From assembly GCA_035378955.1 (NCBI GenBank), contig DAOSUS010000005.1:1-64000 (forward strand): a stretch of DNA of 64,000 nt. The letters are read 5' to 3'. A program made the position numbers and the translations under genes. Origin of the DNA: Candidatus Hydrogenedens sp. GTDB lineage: Bacteria > Hydrogenedentota > Hydrogenedentia > Hydrogenedentales > Hydrogenedentaceae. Positions 17,971 through 27,161 of the stretch are shown here, piece after piece (within the stretch, counting starts at the first letter, position 1; each line of letters begins with the position of its first letter). Under the pieces are notes generated by a model that made no database searches, had not been told where the DNA came from, and saw nothing but the letters and a program-made list of their open reading frames with translations.

Positions 17971-20055
17971 ATGAAACCCCGTGATGACATACAACTGGTT
18001 CGCACCATTCCCGAACGATGTAGGATTTGCTATACCTGCGTTCGGGAATGCCCTGCTAAGGCTATCCGTGTAGTTCATGGGCAGGCAGAAGTCATACGGG
18101 AACGATGTATTGGTTGTGGAAATTGTGTTAAGGTTTGCAGTCAACGCGCAAAAGAGATATACAGTCCAATTGAGAGTGTTTTAAATCTTTTAAAGAGAAG
18201 TGAACCTTGTGTCGCATTATTAGCACCAAGTTTTCCAGCGGAATTTACAGAATTTCCTCCTCGAAAACTATGTGCTATCTTGAAGCGATTTGGTTTCTCG
18301 TATGTAGTAGAAGTAGGAGCCGGAGCAGACCTCGTTTCAAGAGCCTATCGTCAATTACTAACAGAAAATCCATCGCGTTCTTATATTGCTACGACCTGCC
18401 CTGCTGTTGTTGCTTATATTGAACGATATTTCCCTCAACTAATTCCATTTATGGCTCCAATAGTCTCACCAATGGTAGCTGCGGCAAGAGCAGTCCGACG
18501 CATGTATGGCAAGAAACTATCTATAGTGTTTATTGGTCCATGCATTGCCAAAAAAGGGGAAGCCCAATCCGAAGCATTAAACGATGAAGTAACAGAGGTG
18601 CTAACTTTTTCGGAAATGAGACAACTTTTAGAAATACATTTTCCGGAATGGAAGCAGGTAGATGCAGAACAAAACTTTGACCCGCCTATTGCCGGTCCGG
18701 GAAGTCTATTCCCTATAAGTCGTGGCTTAATACAATCTGCTTCAATCCCGGAGGATTTAACAACGGATAATGTTATTGTCGCAGAAGGTAGGTCTGATTT
18801 CGTAGAAGCCATACGGGAGTTTGATGAAGGACAATGCCGTCCGAATCTTCTGGAAATATTAGCCTGTGAAGGCTGTATTATGGGTCCCGGTTATTCCCAA
18901 AAAGCGACACTGTATCGAAGACGAACCTATGTAAGTCAGTATGTTCGCGATAAACTCAAACATATTGATTGGCAATTATGGCGTCAACAAATGGCTTTGT
19001 TGGCACAAATCAATATGTCTCGTCAGTATATCCCTTATGAACAGCAAACACCAGAACCTACCTCTTTACAAATCGAAGAGATTATGCATTCTTTAGGAAA
19101 ATTCAAACCTGAAGATGAATTGAATTGTGGGGCGTGTGGTTACGATACTTGCTTGGAACATGCGATTGCAATATATCACGGATTAGCACAAACAGAAATG
19201 TGTTTGCCTTTCACTATTCAACGATTAAGGGAAACTATCCAGAATCTGGCAGAATCCAATGAAAAACTGGAAAAAACTCAGGAAACCCTCATGCAAGCAG
19301 AAAAACTGGCAAGTATCGGGCAACTTGCAGCAGGAATTGCTCATGAATTGAATAACCCGTTGGGTGTTGTGCTTATGTATGCACACCTTCTTTTAGATGA
19401 ATACGGCACAGAGGAATCCTTGAAAGAGGATTTAAAAATGATTGCGACTCAGGCAGACCGTTGTAAGCGGATTGTATCCGGATTACTTCACTTTGCACGA
19501 CAGAACAAGATTTCGATGGAGACAACGAACATACCTAAGTTGTTAGAACATGCATGTAAATTGGTTATTATTCCATCGAATATTCAGTTAAAGATAGCAA
19601 ACCATATGCGGAACCCCATTGCAGAATTGGATAAAGAACAGATTACCCAGGTGCTTACAAATCTAATGACCAATGCTATACAAGCAATGCCCAATGGAGG
19701 AACTTTAACTTTAATTACTGAAGATGCCTCAGATGAAATTTATATAACTGTTGAAGATACAGGTACAGGTATCCCTAAGGAAAACCTATCTAAAATATTT
19801 GAGCCGTTCTTTACTACAAAAGAGATGGGAAAAGGGACCGGAATGGGGCTTGCTATTACTTATGGGATTATAAAAATGCATCGCGGACAAATCACTGTTG
19901 AGTCCAATGATAATCCTAAAGATGGACCTACAGGAACCCGTTTCTATATTTCTTTACCCCGAAATGTAAACCCTATCAACGGGATTAAAGAAGTAGACAT
20001 TAAAGAATGGTTTCACGAAGCAGAAATGATAGAAAATATGCCGAAATCTTCGTAA
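17971..20055 (+). CDS. [FeFe]-hydrogenase-like sensor histidine kinase with ferredoxin and Fe-S domains
   Basis: A 694-residue fusion. Residues 15-60 are a 2[4Fe-4S] ferredoxin domain (Cys17/20/23/27 and 46/49/52/56). Residues about 78-330 match the iron-hydrogenase large-subunit domain, with L1 ATTCPAVV (Cys143), L2 GPCIAKKGEA (Cys191) and L3 ACEGCIMGPG (Cys299, Cys302). Residues 386-411 form a further four-Cys Fe-S module (NCGACGYDTC…C). A HisKA helix follows with phospho-acceptor His458 in GIAHELNNP, then a HATPase domain. It likely senses H2 or redox state rather than turning over H2, because the proton-relay Cys of L1 is Thr and L3 is one residue short. I use ATG 17971; an upstream TTG lies inside the SDR gene. 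Confidence 0.88.
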   Translation: MKPRDDIQLVRTIPERCRICYTCVRECPAKAIRVVHGQAEVIRERCIGCGNCVKVCSQRAKEIYSPIESVLNLLKRSEPCVALLAPSFPAEFTEFPPRKLCAILKRFGFSYVVEVGAGADLVSRAYRQLLTENPSRSYIATTCPAVVAYIERYFPQLIPFMAPIVSPMVAAARAVRRMYGKKLSIVFIGPCIAKKGEAQSEALNDEVTEVLTFSEMRQLLEIHFPEWKQVDAEQNFDPPIAGPGSLFPISRGLIQSASIPEDLTTDNVIVAEGRSDFVEAIREFDEGQCRPNLLEILACEGCIMGPGYSQKATLYRRRTYVSQYVRDKLKHIDWQLWRQQMALLAQINMSRQYIPYEQQTPEPTSLQIEEIMHSLGKFKPEDELNCGACGYDTCLEHAIAIYHGLAQTEMCLPFTIQRLRETIQNLAESNEKLEKTQETLMQAEKLASIGQLAAGIAHELNNPLGVVLMYAHLLLDEYGTEESLKEDLKMIATQADRCKRIVSGLLHFARQNKISMETTNIPKLLEHACKLVIIPSNIQLKIANHMRNPIAELDKEQITQVLTNLMTNAIQAMPNGGTLTLITEDASDEIYITVEDTGTGIPKENLSKIFEPFFTTKEMGKGTGMGLAITYGIIKMHRGQITVESNDNPKDGPTGTRFYISLPRNVNPINGIKEVDIKEWFHEAEMIENMPKSS

Positions 20056-20079
20056 ACAAATTAAGTGAGGAAGTAGTGT

Positions 20080-21246
20080 ATGAAGGAAGAAATTTTTCGC
20101 GTGCTGGTTGTTGATGATGAGCCGGGTATTCGTATTGGTGTTTCCCGTGTCTTACAAAACTATTCCATCGAAATGCCTGAGGTAGAAACAAAAACATTAT
20201 TTGAGGTGGAAGTTGTAGAAACAGCGGAAGAAGCCATTGAAAAGATTAAAACAAAGCCCCCTCATATTTTATTATTAGATAACAAGCTACCCGGAATGAG
20301 TGGACTTGAAGCATTGGAAAAGATTGTTGCTATGAAATTATTAGAAACATATACTGTGGTAATAACTGCGTATGCTTCTATTGAGACTGCGGTTAAAGCT
20401 ACAAAACATGGGGCTTATGATTTCCTTCCCAAACCCTTTACACCTACCGACCTTAAAAACACTATTTACAAGGTGGTGAAACAATTAATCGTAGAACGCA
20501 AAGCACGTGAATTAGCCAATGAGAAGAAACGAATTCGTTTTGAATTTATATCATTGCTGGCACATGAACTTAAGGCCCCTATAAATGCTGTTGATGGTTA
20601 TTTAAGAATTTTGAAAGATATGAACATTGCAGATAATCCACAACTTTGTCAGGACCTTGTAGAACGTTGTCTTATTCGCAATGAATATATGCGGAAAATG
20701 ATTAACGACTTGTTAGATTTAACGCGTATCGAATCCGGGCAAAAGGTGAGAAATATCGAAGAAGTCAATTTGAAAGACATCGCGCAACTGGCTATAGAAA
20801 CATCTCTGGTAGAAGCCCAAAAACGGAACATTACGATGACCCTTCATGTGAATGAACCAGTTATGATTAAAGCAGACCGAAATGAAATGGAGATTATATT
20901 AAATAATTTAGTGTCCAATGCAGTGAAGTATAACAAAGATAACGGTAAAGTTGATGTGTTTTTATCCAAAGAAGGAGACAAAATTAAATTGCAGGTGAAA
21001 GATACGGGTATTGGAATGACGACTGAAGAATGTGCCCGTCTTTTTCAAGATTTTGTTCGTATCCGAAATAAAAAGACAGAGTCTATTTTAGGGAGTGGGC
21101 TGGGTTTGTCTACGGTGAAGAAATTAGCCCAAATTTATGGGGGAGATGTATCTGTCCGAAGTGCTCCTGATGAAGGAAGCACTTTTACTGTCGAATTGCA
21201 AGATTATGAAGAGCCAGTAGAGAAAACGCCTGCTCCTGCAAGTTAA
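20080..21246 (+). CDS. Response regulator receiver - histidine kinase hybrid
   Basis: A 388-residue protein with a receiver domain first (residues 6-128; acidic pair VVDDE, phospho-acceptor Asp67 in LLLDNKLPGMSG, Thr in VITAY, Lys in PKPF), followed by HisKA (His162 in LLAHELKAPINA) and a HATPase domain with DTGIGM and GSGLGLSTV. There is no membrane segment and no DNA-binding output. It lies 24 bases downstream of the hydrogenase-like kinase with its own AGTGAGGAAG ribosome region, so it is probably the next phosphorelay step, receiving phosphate from that kinase and passing it on by its own kinase domain. The final regulator is not in this operon. Confidence 0.88.
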   Translation: MKEEIFRVLVVDDEPGIRIGVSRVLQNYSIEMPEVETKTLFEVEVVETAEEAIEKIKTKPPHILLLDNKLPGMSGLEALEKIVAMKLLETYTVVITAYASIETAVKATKHGAYDFLPKPFTPTDLKNTIYKVVKQLIVERKARELANEKKRIRFEFISLLAHELKAPINAVDGYLRILKDMNIADNPQLCQDLVERCLIRNEYMRKMINDLLDLTRIESGQKVRNIEEVNLKDIAQLAIETSLVEAQKRNITMTLHVNEPVMIKADRNEMEIILNNLVSNAVKYNKDNGKVDVFLSKEGDKIKLQVKDTGIGMTTEECARLFQDFVRIRNKKTESILGSGLGLSTVKKLAQIYGGDVSVRSAPDEGSTFTVELQDYEEPVEKTPAPAS

Positions 21247-21983
21247 AGATTCTCTTTATTTCTTTGTTTTTGAACCAAATTCCTGATATAAGCAATTTCC
21301 GCAGGGGTTAAATACCGCCATTCCCCTGTATGTAAATTACCAAGATTTATACCTGCAAAAGAGATTCTTTTCAAAGAGGTAAGAGGAAAGCCCACTGCAT
21401 CAAACATCCTTTTTACTTCTCGTTTTCTTCCCTCATGAATGGTGATTTGAAGCGTGGAAGATTTTAAGTTTTGCTGTAAAACCTTTACTTGGGCAGGACG
21501 GGTTTTCCCATCTTCAAGCATAACCCCTTTTTCTAATTTCTTAATAGCAAGGGTTGTTATAAAACCTTTTACGACCGCAATATAAGTTTTGGGGATTTCA
21601 TTGCTGGGATGTAACAATTTATTTGCCAATTCTCCATCGTTTGTCAGGAGTAAAGCACCTTCAACATCTAAATCTAACCTCCCAACAGGAAATACTCTTG
21701 TCTTCAAATTTCTGATGAGGTCAATAACAGTGGGTCTTCCAAATTCATCACGGGCTGTAGTAACATATCCCTTGGGTTTATTAAGCAAGATATATACTTT
21801 TTCGGGGATTTTCAAGGAAATAGGTTTGTTGTCTAAAAAAATCTTATCTGTTTCGGGGTTAATTTTTTGTCCTAAACAAGCGGGTATGCCGTTTACGGAA
21901 ATTTTCCCTTCCTGAATAAAACGCTCTATTGCTCGTCGTGAACCAATACCACATTCTGCAAGATATTTCTGTAATCTAACCAA
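21243..21983 (-). CDS. rluB: 23S rRNA pseudouridine synthase, RluB/RsuA family
   Basis: A 246-residue enzyme that isomerises a specific uridine in rRNA. It has an N-terminal S4 RNA-binding domain (about residues 2-60, RLQKYLAECGIGSRR) and a catalytic domain with the family motif GRLDLDVEGALLLTNDGEL, in which the first Asp is catalytic. The C-terminal HEGRKREVKRMF is also typical. RluB rather than RsuA/RluE is inferred from the scpB neighbour four bases upstream, a widespread pairing. Its stop overlaps the convergent receiver-kinase gene by four bases. Confidence 0.9.
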   Translation of the reverse strand: MVRLQKYLAECGIGSRRAIERFIQEGKISVNGIPACLGQKINPETDKIFLDNKPISLKIPEKVYILLNKPKGYVTTARDEFGRPTVIDLIRNLKTRVFPVGRLDLDVEGALLLTNDGELANKLLHPSNEIPKTYIAVVKGFITTLAIKKLEKGVMLEDGKTRPAQVKVLQQNLKSSTLQITIHEGRKREVKRMFDAVGFPLTSLKRISFAGINLGNLHTGEWRYLTPAEIAYIRNLVQKQRNKENL

Positions 21984-21987
21984 GGGA

Positions 21988-22623
21988 CTACCTGAACTCC
22001 TTTAATTCTTCAACATTAGGTAAATCCTGCAAACTATTTAGCCCGAACATGCTCAAAAATTCATCAGTGGTTCTGTATAGTTTGGGTCTACCAGGGAGTT
22101 CGGATATACCACAAACGCGTATGAGATTGCGTTCCTGAAGTTGTTCAAATGCATGTGCAACAGATACCCCACGAATAGCCTCAACTTCAACGCGTGTAAT
22201 GGGCTGTTTGTAGGCAATAATGGCTAATGTTTCAAGTAAAGAGGGAGACATTCGCCGTGTCTTTTTAATTTGCAAAAACTTGCGGATAAATGGGGCAAAT
22301 AACGGACGCACAAGCAATTGGTAACCACCAGCAATTTCTTTCAAAATATAAGGCAAGCTGTTATTGTTTATCTCCGTTTTGAGTTCTTCCAGCAATGATT
22401 TCACAATTTCTGAGTCTATATCCCCGAGTATTTCCGCAATACGATTAGCACTTAACGGCTTATCACTAACAAAAAGTAATGCATGCATGGCTTGTTTGGT
22501 CTGGTCTCGGTCAAGAGAAAAGAGGAGAACTTCTTCTTCACTCATTTCCTCTTCGGAAGAAGTATTTACAGCAGAAATATTATTCTCCGAAGGGGTATTA
22601 TCAGCCCTTACTTCCATGTCCAT
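21988..22623 (-). CDS. scpB: Segregation and condensation protein B
   Basis: ScpB is the winged-helix partner of ScpA and Smc in the condensin complex that organises the chromosome. This 211-residue protein has an acidic low-complexity N-terminus (about 1-35) and the two winged-helix domains, with the characteristic ALLFVSDKPLS, ETLAIIAYKQPITRVEVEAIRGV and GRPKLYRTTDEFL stretches. scpA is not adjacent here. The gene sits between a DAHP synthase gene 36 bases upstream and rluB 4 bases downstream. Confidence 0.93.
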   Translation of the reverse strand: MDMEVRADNTPSENNISAVNTSSEEEMSEEEVLLFSLDRDQTKQAMHALLFVSDKPLSANRIAEILGDIDSEIVKSLLEELKTEINNNSLPYILKEIAGGYQLLVRPLFAPFIRKFLQIKKTRRMSPSLLETLAIIAYKQPITRVEVEAIRGVSVAHAFEQLQERNLIRVCGISELPGRPKLYRTTDEFLSMFGLNSLQDLPNVEELKEFR

Positions 22624-22659
22624 GTTATTTTTTTCTATCCTTAATTTCAGAGGTTTGTG

Positions 22660-23673
22660 TTATAGAGTCCTGTTTACAATGCCCACAAGCGGTTTAATTT
22701 CGTTCATCAATTGCTCAAATGTTTCCAGTTTTAATGATTGAGCACCATCGGATAATGCTTCTGCAGGATTGGGATGTACTTCTACAATAATACCATCTGC
22801 TCCTGCGGCAATGGCCGCTTTTGACATAGGAATTACTAAATCCCATCGCCCACTTGCATGGCTTGGGTCAACAACAACGGGCAAATGGGAGTATTTTTTT
22901 ACTATAGGAACGGCCTGAATATCAAGTGTGTTTCGTGTTTCGGTTTCAAAGGTTCTGATTCCGCGTTCACACATAATTACATTTGGGTTCCCTTCAGCGA
23001 TGATATATTCCGCAGACATAAGCCATTCGTTAATTGTGGACATCATCCCGCGTTTTAATAGTATAGGCTTATTTAATTTGCCTACCGCCCTAAGAAGTCC
23101 GTAATTCTGCATATTGCGAGCACCTATCTGGATAATATCTGCGAAATCTGCAACTACGGGAACTTGTTCTACGGTCATGGCTTCTGTAACTATAGGTAGG
23201 TCATACTTTTCGGAAGCCTCTTTAAGTAAACGCAAACCTTCCAGCTCCATACCCTGAAAACTATACGGCGATGTGCGAGGTTTATAAGCACCCCCTCGGA
23301 GAATGTGAGCTCCACACTTTTTTACAAATTCCGCAGTCTGCAAGATTTGTTCACGGGATTCTACGGCGCAGGGTCCTGCCATAATACAAAAAGATTTTGG
23401 TCCTATTCGGGCTTTACCTACTTGTATAACGGTATCTTCTTTTTTTACTTCCCGACTGGCTAACTTATAAGGTTTTAAAACAGGCATTACCTTTTCTACA
23501 TGGGGTAGTGCCTCTAAAGCTAATACTCCTTGTAAAATCCGTTCATCACCAATTACTGCTATAACTGTTTTTTCAACACCTTCAAGGACATGAGGTTTCA
23601 GCCCTAATTCTTCAACACGGTTTACAACATAAGCCACATCTTCGGGTTTTCTACTTGCCATTACTATAATCAT
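22660..23673 (-). CDS. aroF: 3-deoxy-7-phosphoheptulonate synthase, type I-beta (AroF-like)
   Basis: The first enzyme of the shikimate pathway, condensing phosphoenolpyruvate with erythrose 4-phosphate. The 337 residues include an N-terminal ferredoxin-like regulatory domain (about 1-70) followed by the KDO8P/DAHP synthase barrel with CIMAGPCAVESREQ, RGGAYKPRTSPYSFQG, KRGM and VVDPSHASGR. The N-terminal domain and short barrel mark the I-beta subclass found in Thermotoga-like and Bacillus-like enzymes. A second, I-alpha enzyme lies at 39051. It is followed by scpB and rluB on the same strand. Confidence 0.93.
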   Translation of the reverse strand: MIIVMASRKPEDVAYVVNRVEELGLKPHVLEGVEKTVIAVIGDERILQGVLALEALPHVEKVMPVLKPYKLASREVKKEDTVIQVGKARIGPKSFCIMAGPCAVESREQILQTAEFVKKCGAHILRGGAYKPRTSPYSFQGMELEGLRLLKEASEKYDLPIVTEAMTVEQVPVVADFADIIQIGARNMQNYGLLRAVGKLNKPILLKRGMMSTINEWLMSAEYIIAEGNPNVIMCERGIRTFETETRNTLDIQAVPIVKKYSHLPVVVDPSHASGRWDLVIPMSKAAIAAGADGIIVEVHPNPAEALSDGAQSLKLETFEQLMNEIKPLVGIVNRTL

Positions 23674-24055
23674 AATTTGCTTCCTTCCAACTTGTTTCTA
23701 TTATTCAAATATATTTAAAAGGTCTGTATTCCTGTCCAAATTTGAGATTATATAATACCTTTTTTAAGGCTTAATCTTCAATATCCGATTTTATAAAGCA
23801 TGTTTTAAGATTTTTTCATTTTAATTATAAGTATTGGTTTTCAGAACGAAAATAGCATTACTATTTCCATTTGTTGCATAAGATAGAGGAGAGAAATAGG
23901 ATATATGAGGCTAACCGAAGGATGCGTTAACAAAAGATTAAAATTATGCATTCGTTTATGAATAATAGGATTGTCCTTTTTCCTTTATAAGAAGATATTT
24001 TTAATTGTTTGTTTGTGCGTATTTTTATCCTGATTTTGCGTTCCTCCTTATTAAA
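23674..24055. other. Gene-free spacer, 382 bases
   Basis: This A+T-rich stretch lies between the aroF start (minus) and the GH9-like stop (minus). It must hold the aroF promoter and the end of the GH9 transcript. The only small open frame noticed is an 18-codon one beginning at 23905 with an AGGA-rich lead, which I do not support as a gene. No RNA gene, repeat or clear terminator was seen. Confidence 0.5.
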
Positions 24056-26230
24056 TTATGATTCGGGATGGGTAGGTGTTTCAGCATGAACGCGAACACG
24101 ATAGAAATGAGAAAGAGCATTAATATAAAGAGCCATAGTTTCAATGGAAATCCCGGCAGAATTTATATCTGAGTTCGATGGCGATAAATCAAGGTAAGGT
24201 GTATCCGAATTTTGGGAAGTAGCACGAATTCCGAAAGGAATTACACCCACTAATTTTCTCGAATCTACACCCGATTTAATATAAGGATGAGCATAAACAG
24301 GTAGATTTTTCGTCCCTAATCCTTCAATAAAACAAATCCCAAAAGGATTTACACCTAATATCCAGTTTATATGGTCAAAAAATAATTTTTTTGCTGTATC
24401 TTCGGGAATAAAACGGAATGCTTTCCCTGCTAATTGTGCTATTTGGAGTAGATATAAATTATTCCCCATTTTGTCTTCATCTTTTTGGGTTGTTATACCG
24501 AAGAAATCCATTTCGGATTTCCATCTCATAGGGCAGATTCCGAAAGGATTCTGATTTGCTTGTTCCGAATAAAGTTGAAGGGTGTTTTTTAAAGTTTGAA
24601 CCAATTCATAAGTTTTAGTTTCATATGTAAAAGCGTCATATCTTGGAATGGCTTCAGATATATTAAGAATATTTTCAGGCATGTATGTTTGTAGGGTAGA
24701 TATATAATTCCCTGTATTTTTGATTTCTGCCAGGTAAACAAGAGCAGAGAATAGTCCAGCATTTTTCTTCCCCTGGGCTAATGCAGACTGGGTTAATTTT
24801 TCCGTTTTGCTGATATAAGGGCTTTCCATCTTTGTCTTTGATGATAAATAGGAAACATTTCCCATAGCCGCAAAAACAACCTCTTCATCTGTAAGGGATT
24901 GTTCGATAGGTCTCTCATTGGCTGTGTTCGGTTGATTGTCCGTTTCTTCTTCAGGTTTTTTTACAGTACTTTCAGGTTTTGAAATAATATTGCCCAAAAG
25001 TGTTCCATCTTCCTTGATACGGTTGGCAATATATTCAGCACCCCAATCTATTTCTTCCTGCATTTTTGAAATCAGGTCTTTATCTTTTAATAAACGCCAC
25101 ATGCAAATGTTATAACTCTCGGCAAGTAGGTTCAAACAAAGGGCTGATTTTGTTTTGCTATATGTTTCTCCATCATGCCATCCTCCTTTTAGTGAAATAC
25201 CTTCAAAAGAATCATCTATATGACAGGGTTCGTGAATACCTTCTATTTTTGTGCCACAACGATGTAATCGAATCCCATCCAATACCTTAGGAATGGTTTT
25301 TTCCCAGAGAATATCCTTGCCTATTAAAAAATAAGGACTGTAATATCGCTTTTCTCCAATATTAACCATAATCCGATAATTCCCCTCCTCGTTATAATCC
25401 GAAAAATCTGCACGATAGAACCATTTCCCCCAGTCTGATTTATTTGCTCCGATAATCCGTGACGGTTCTCCAAAATATATTTCTCGCACCTCAAGGTCAG
25501 ATTCACCTAAAAGGTAAGAAGTTATTTTTTCAGGCTTAAAATTTGTTGCAAGAATACATGTTTTAGGATAGAGCAAATCGTAACCTACCTGATTTACAAA
25601 AATATCAACGGTTTTGGGCTGTTCAATAACTCCTGTGAAATTTGCTTCATCCCACCAAACAGTCCCCGTAGGATTAAATTCAGTAATTAATTGAAGTCGT
25701 ATAGCAACCGCACCTGAAGGGACAGATGTCTCAGATAACATAAATCGTTTCCATTCCGAAGCCGCATTTTCTATCAATCGCAACTCTTTTTTATCTATCG
25801 TTTCATCGCCTTTTAACCATTCTATAATGACTTTTGAAGGAAATGTCCCTTTATAAAAAATGCTTCCTGTAACCGATACCATACCCGGGGGAATGGGAAT
25901 ATCTTCTGTATGGATATTTAGCACTTCTTTTCCCTTAACCCGAAGAGAACTTTTCCCTGAAAGATAGGTTGTATTATCAAGAGAAATTTTGTTTTCTGTG
26001 TTTTCGGAAGAAAATTTCCAGTTATTTAATATGGATACCACATCCGAATCCTTTTCAGAAAGTTCAAAACCCCCATTATAAATCAGAGGAATTGTTTCCC
26101 AAATAAAATCATCCTCATTAGAGGTAGAGGATGAAGTATCTTCACTAAAAGAAGGATAAAGACAGAATAATACAATCCCTGTTACAAATAGTAAAAGGAA
26201 CAAATAATTATTAAAAAAAAGTTTTTTCAT
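24056..26230 (-). CDS. Secreted GH9-like (cellulase superfamily) protein
   Basis: A 724-residue protein with a signal peptide (about 1-29), a beta-sandwich carbohydrate-binding-like domain (about 45-205), a CelD N-terminal Ig-like domain (about 207-305; FVNQVGYDLLYPK is its hallmark) and a GH9-type alpha/alpha barrel (about 310-715). In GH9 the catalytic water is held by the two Asp of DAGD; here the corresponding site reads GGWHDGETYSK, so the first Asp is kept but the second is changed. The C-terminal acid may be the Glu in SIETMALYINA. A Pro/Glu/Thr-rich insertion occurs near residue 425. Activity and substrate are therefore uncertain. It follows an unknown gene by 14 bases. Confidence 0.75.
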   Translation of the reverse strand: MKKLFFNNYLFLLLFVTGIVLFCLYPSFSEDTSSSTSNEDDFIWETIPLIYNGGFELSEKDSDVVSILNNWKFSSENTENKISLDNTTYLSGKSSLRVKGKEVLNIHTEDIPIPPGMVSVTGSIFYKGTFPSKVIIEWLKGDETIDKKELRLIENAASEWKRFMLSETSVPSGAVAIRLQLITEFNPTGTVWWDEANFTGVIEQPKTVDIFVNQVGYDLLYPKTCILATNFKPEKITSYLLGESDLEVREIYFGEPSRIIGANKSDWGKWFYRADFSDYNEEGNYRIMVNIGEKRYYSPYFLIGKDILWEKTIPKVLDGIRLHRCGTKIEGIHEPCHIDDSFEGISLKGGWHDGETYSKTKSALCLNLLAESYNICMWRLLKDKDLISKMQEEIDWGAEYIANRIKEDGTLLGNIISKPESTVKKPEEETDNQPNTANERPIEQSLTDEEVVFAAMGNVSYLSSKTKMESPYISKTEKLTQSALAQGKKNAGLFSALVYLAEIKNTGNYISTLQTYMPENILNISEAIPRYDAFTYETKTYELVQTLKNTLQLYSEQANQNPFGICPMRWKSEMDFFGITTQKDEDKMGNNLYLLQIAQLAGKAFRFIPEDTAKKLFFDHINWILGVNPFGICFIEGLGTKNLPVYAHPYIKSGVDSRKLVGVIPFGIRATSQNSDTPYLDLSPSNSDINSAGISIETMALYINALSHFYRVRVHAETPTHPES

Positions 26231-26244
26231 ATATCCGTCCTATC

Positions 26245-27027
26245 TTAACTATTTAATTTTATTATTTGGAAGGGAGGTTCGTTTTGTATTTCCTGAACGA
26301 GTTCATTTGCGTGATATTCTTGTTCCTCTGTTCCGCTAATGGCAAACCATAAAGCCCCTTCTGCCCCATTAACTCCACCTCCACCTATTAACTCTACATC
26401 TGCACCTGTGAGGATTTTTATGGCATCTATTTCTGTGAAAACCTCACCCGGAACAGGAAAAAATCGAGGACCATTTCCATGAGCAGAGTTTATTTTTAAT
26501 GCAATTGTATCAAGATTTCCAGAAATTCGTTTTTCAAGTCCCACAGGAATAATAAGTTTTACACGACGACCTATTACGGCCGGTATTGTAACACCGATTG
26601 TTCCACCTTGTGGATGTGCCACAAAAATTCCGGCACGCCGATTATTCATATCCAGTGCATTTGCCCCTTTTAGAATAACATCGGATTGTGCTAATTGTTG
26701 GGCTACATCGAAAAGATTTTTACCTCGTTCCCAATTCCCTTTGACAATTACTACATCTCCGGGAAAAGTAGATTCATCAGGAAGCCTTCCCATATCTGTT
26801 AGTGGATAAAACGGAGGTAATGTTATACCTCTAAAAAAACGGTTTTTTGGAAAAGGGTCTTCGTATCCTAAATATTTCAATATTTCCTCAGCGATATATC
26901 CATTCGTTGTCCCTGCAACAATCACTATCGTATGAGCATTTATGGCTCTTTGTATTTCAGGATGTCGAACTATCCCTTTTGCTATAAGCCGTTTACATGC
27001 CGATACAGTTAGCACCACTTGCAACAT
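26245..27027 (-). CDS. Conserved-looking protein of unknown function
   Basis: I do not recognise the family of this 260-residue protein. It has no signal peptide or membrane segment and looks like a cytoplasmic alpha/beta protein. It has a possible nucleotide- or phosphate-binding stretch IVIVAGTTNGYIAEEIL near residue 35, an acidic KGNWERG segment, a positively charged VIGRRVKLIIPVGLEKR strand region, and a glycine-rich GGGGVNGAEGALW near the C-terminus. AGGAGATG precedes the ATG closely. It is divergent from the ThuA gene and likely co-transcribed with the GH9-like gene downstream, which hints at sugar metabolism without proving it. Confidence 0.6.
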   Translation of the reverse strand: MLQVVLTVSACKRLIAKGIVRHPEIQRAINAHTIVIVAGTTNGYIAEEILKYLGYEDPFPKNRFFRGITLPPFYPLTDMGRLPDESTFPGDVVIVKGNWERGKNLFDVAQQLAQSDVILKGANALDMNNRRAGIFVAHPQGGTIGVTIPAVIGRRVKLIIPVGLEKRISGNLDTIALKINSAHGNGPRFFPVPGEVFTEIDAIKILTGADVELIGGGGVNGAEGALWFAISGTEEQEYHANELVQEIQNEPPFQIIKLNS

Positions 27028-27081
27028 AAAAACATCTCCTTTTTACAATTGTTTTTGAAACGGGAATAGGTAGTAGTATAA

Positions 27082-27093
27082 ATTATAAAACAT
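27082..27093 (+). promoter_or_regulatory. Recurrent 12-mer ATTATAAAACAT, candidate promoter
   Basis: This 12-mer is identical to ones at 31432 and 32012, each in a spacer before a plus-strand gene. Here it lies about 68 bases before the ThuA start. A -10-like role is inferred. Confidence 0.35.
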
Positions 27094-27161
27094 ATCTTGT
27101 AAACGAGTATAAATAACAAAAGTTAATGAAGATATATTTAAAACAATGAAAGGGTTTGTTT

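Noticed and set aside
23905..23961. Short 18-codon open frame with an AGGA-rich lead in the 382-base spacer
   Set aside because: It is too short and featureless to support as a gene.
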